Below, one piece after another: positions 4,934 to 5,102 of a DNA stretch of 5,102 nt. Position 1 is the stretch's first letter, and each line of letters opens with the position of its first letter. A program made the position numbers and the translations under genes. The notes under the pieces are model-generated. The model had not been told where the DNA came from and did not search any database. It saw only the letters and a program-made list of their open reading frames with translations. The stretch spans positions 1 to 5,102 of the forward strand of contig JAAUVF010000087.1 in assembly GCA_012030815.1 (NCBI GenBank). The letters are read 5' to 3'. The DNA is from Nanobdellota archaeon. Lineage in GTDB: Archaea > Thermoproteota > Nitrososphaeria > Nitrososphaerales > Nitrosopumilaceae.

Positions 4934-5102
4934 ATGATAAAAATTCTTGAATTGATCGGATTTGGGTTAATTGGTGGAACAATTTATTCTTCTATAGGTA
5001 TGATTGGAAATGAGTTACGATGGCCGGTATTTTTTGGATGTGCTGCTGGTGCACTAGCAATTATAATTTATCGTAAAAAATTAAGACAAAAACAAAATAA
5101 TT
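4934..5102 (+). CDS. small membrane protein, runs off the right edge
   Basis: An ATG at 4934-4936 opens 56 codons that reach the window end without a stop. The N-terminal helix (about residues 4-24, LELIGFGLIGGTIYSSIGMI) and a second helix (about 31-46, containing GCAAGALAIIIY) are separated by a short polar turn (GNELRW). A basic segment RKKLRQKQ follows, suggesting that the protein ends or becomes cytoplasmic soon after. There is no recognised family. Length and layout resemble the divergent neighbour (two helices then a Lys/Arg/Gln tail), hinting at related or cooperating membrane peptides, though no clear sequence identity is seen. The start is chosen as the first ATG after the AT-rich promoter region. 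Confidence 0.6.
   Translation, partial: MIKILELIGFGLIGGTIYSSIGMIGNELRWPVFFGCAAGALAIIIYRKKLRQKQNN

Noticed and set aside
1..5102. CRISPR array or toxin-antitoxin pair
   Set aside because: No regularly spaced repeats, and no small adjacent gene pair on one strand with toxin-like features.

Overview
The window looks like a piece of a marine or sediment ammonia-oxidising archaeon (Nitrososphaerota, probably Nitrosopumilales). The reasons are low GC, a Nitrosopumilus-style blue copper protein with the loop CTLHPWM, a stand-alone HTH_45-type winged-helix regulator, a small two-CxxC protein of a type I recall as common in this group, many TTG starts, and archaeal TATA boxes about 25 bases upstream of start codons (leaderless mRNAs). 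The assignment rests on protein appearance, not on a search.

Layout. Positions 1-1074 are nearly gene-free: an uncertain coding tail at the left edge (3-161), then about 900 AT-rich bases. A complete tRNA-Cys(GCA) lies at 1075-1146 (+). It converges on a secreted cupredoxin gene (1153-1561, -). Divergent from that, with starts only 75 bases away, is a long AIPR-family (abortive-infection type) protein with an N-terminal nuclease-like motif (1637-3386, +). A small two-CxxC protein (3546-3712, +) converges on and overlaps by CTAG a 193-residue protein with a Cys/His cluster (3709-4290, -). Divergent from the latter is a winged-helix regulator (4376-4657, +), with an inverted repeat in the shared promoter. 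The right end holds two divergent small membrane proteins (4660-4848, -; 4934 to the edge, +).

The main result is that three genes are interrupted as read: the cupredoxin twice, the AIPR gene twice and the two-CxxC gene once. All five breaks are repaired by adding one A or T inside or beside a short homopolymer (4-6 bases), and each repair restores a sensible protein: a signal peptide, the copper-ligand loop, the nuclease N-terminus, the AIPR C-terminus and a basic tail. This most likely reflects single-base deletions left by sequencing or assembly rather than five decayed genes. The features are therefore given as full reconstructed genes, with the raw breakpoints stated.

Functionally the genes do not form one pathway. 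The cupredoxin fits periplasmic or extracytoplasmic electron transfer in an ammonia oxidiser. The AIPR protein is a likely anti-phage or anti-mobile-element factor, seen here without any partner gene. The regulator and the divergent Cys/His protein may be a regulator-target pair. Gene ends are tightly packed (gaps of 6 and 2 bases, and one overlap), which makes the empty left 900 bases stand out.
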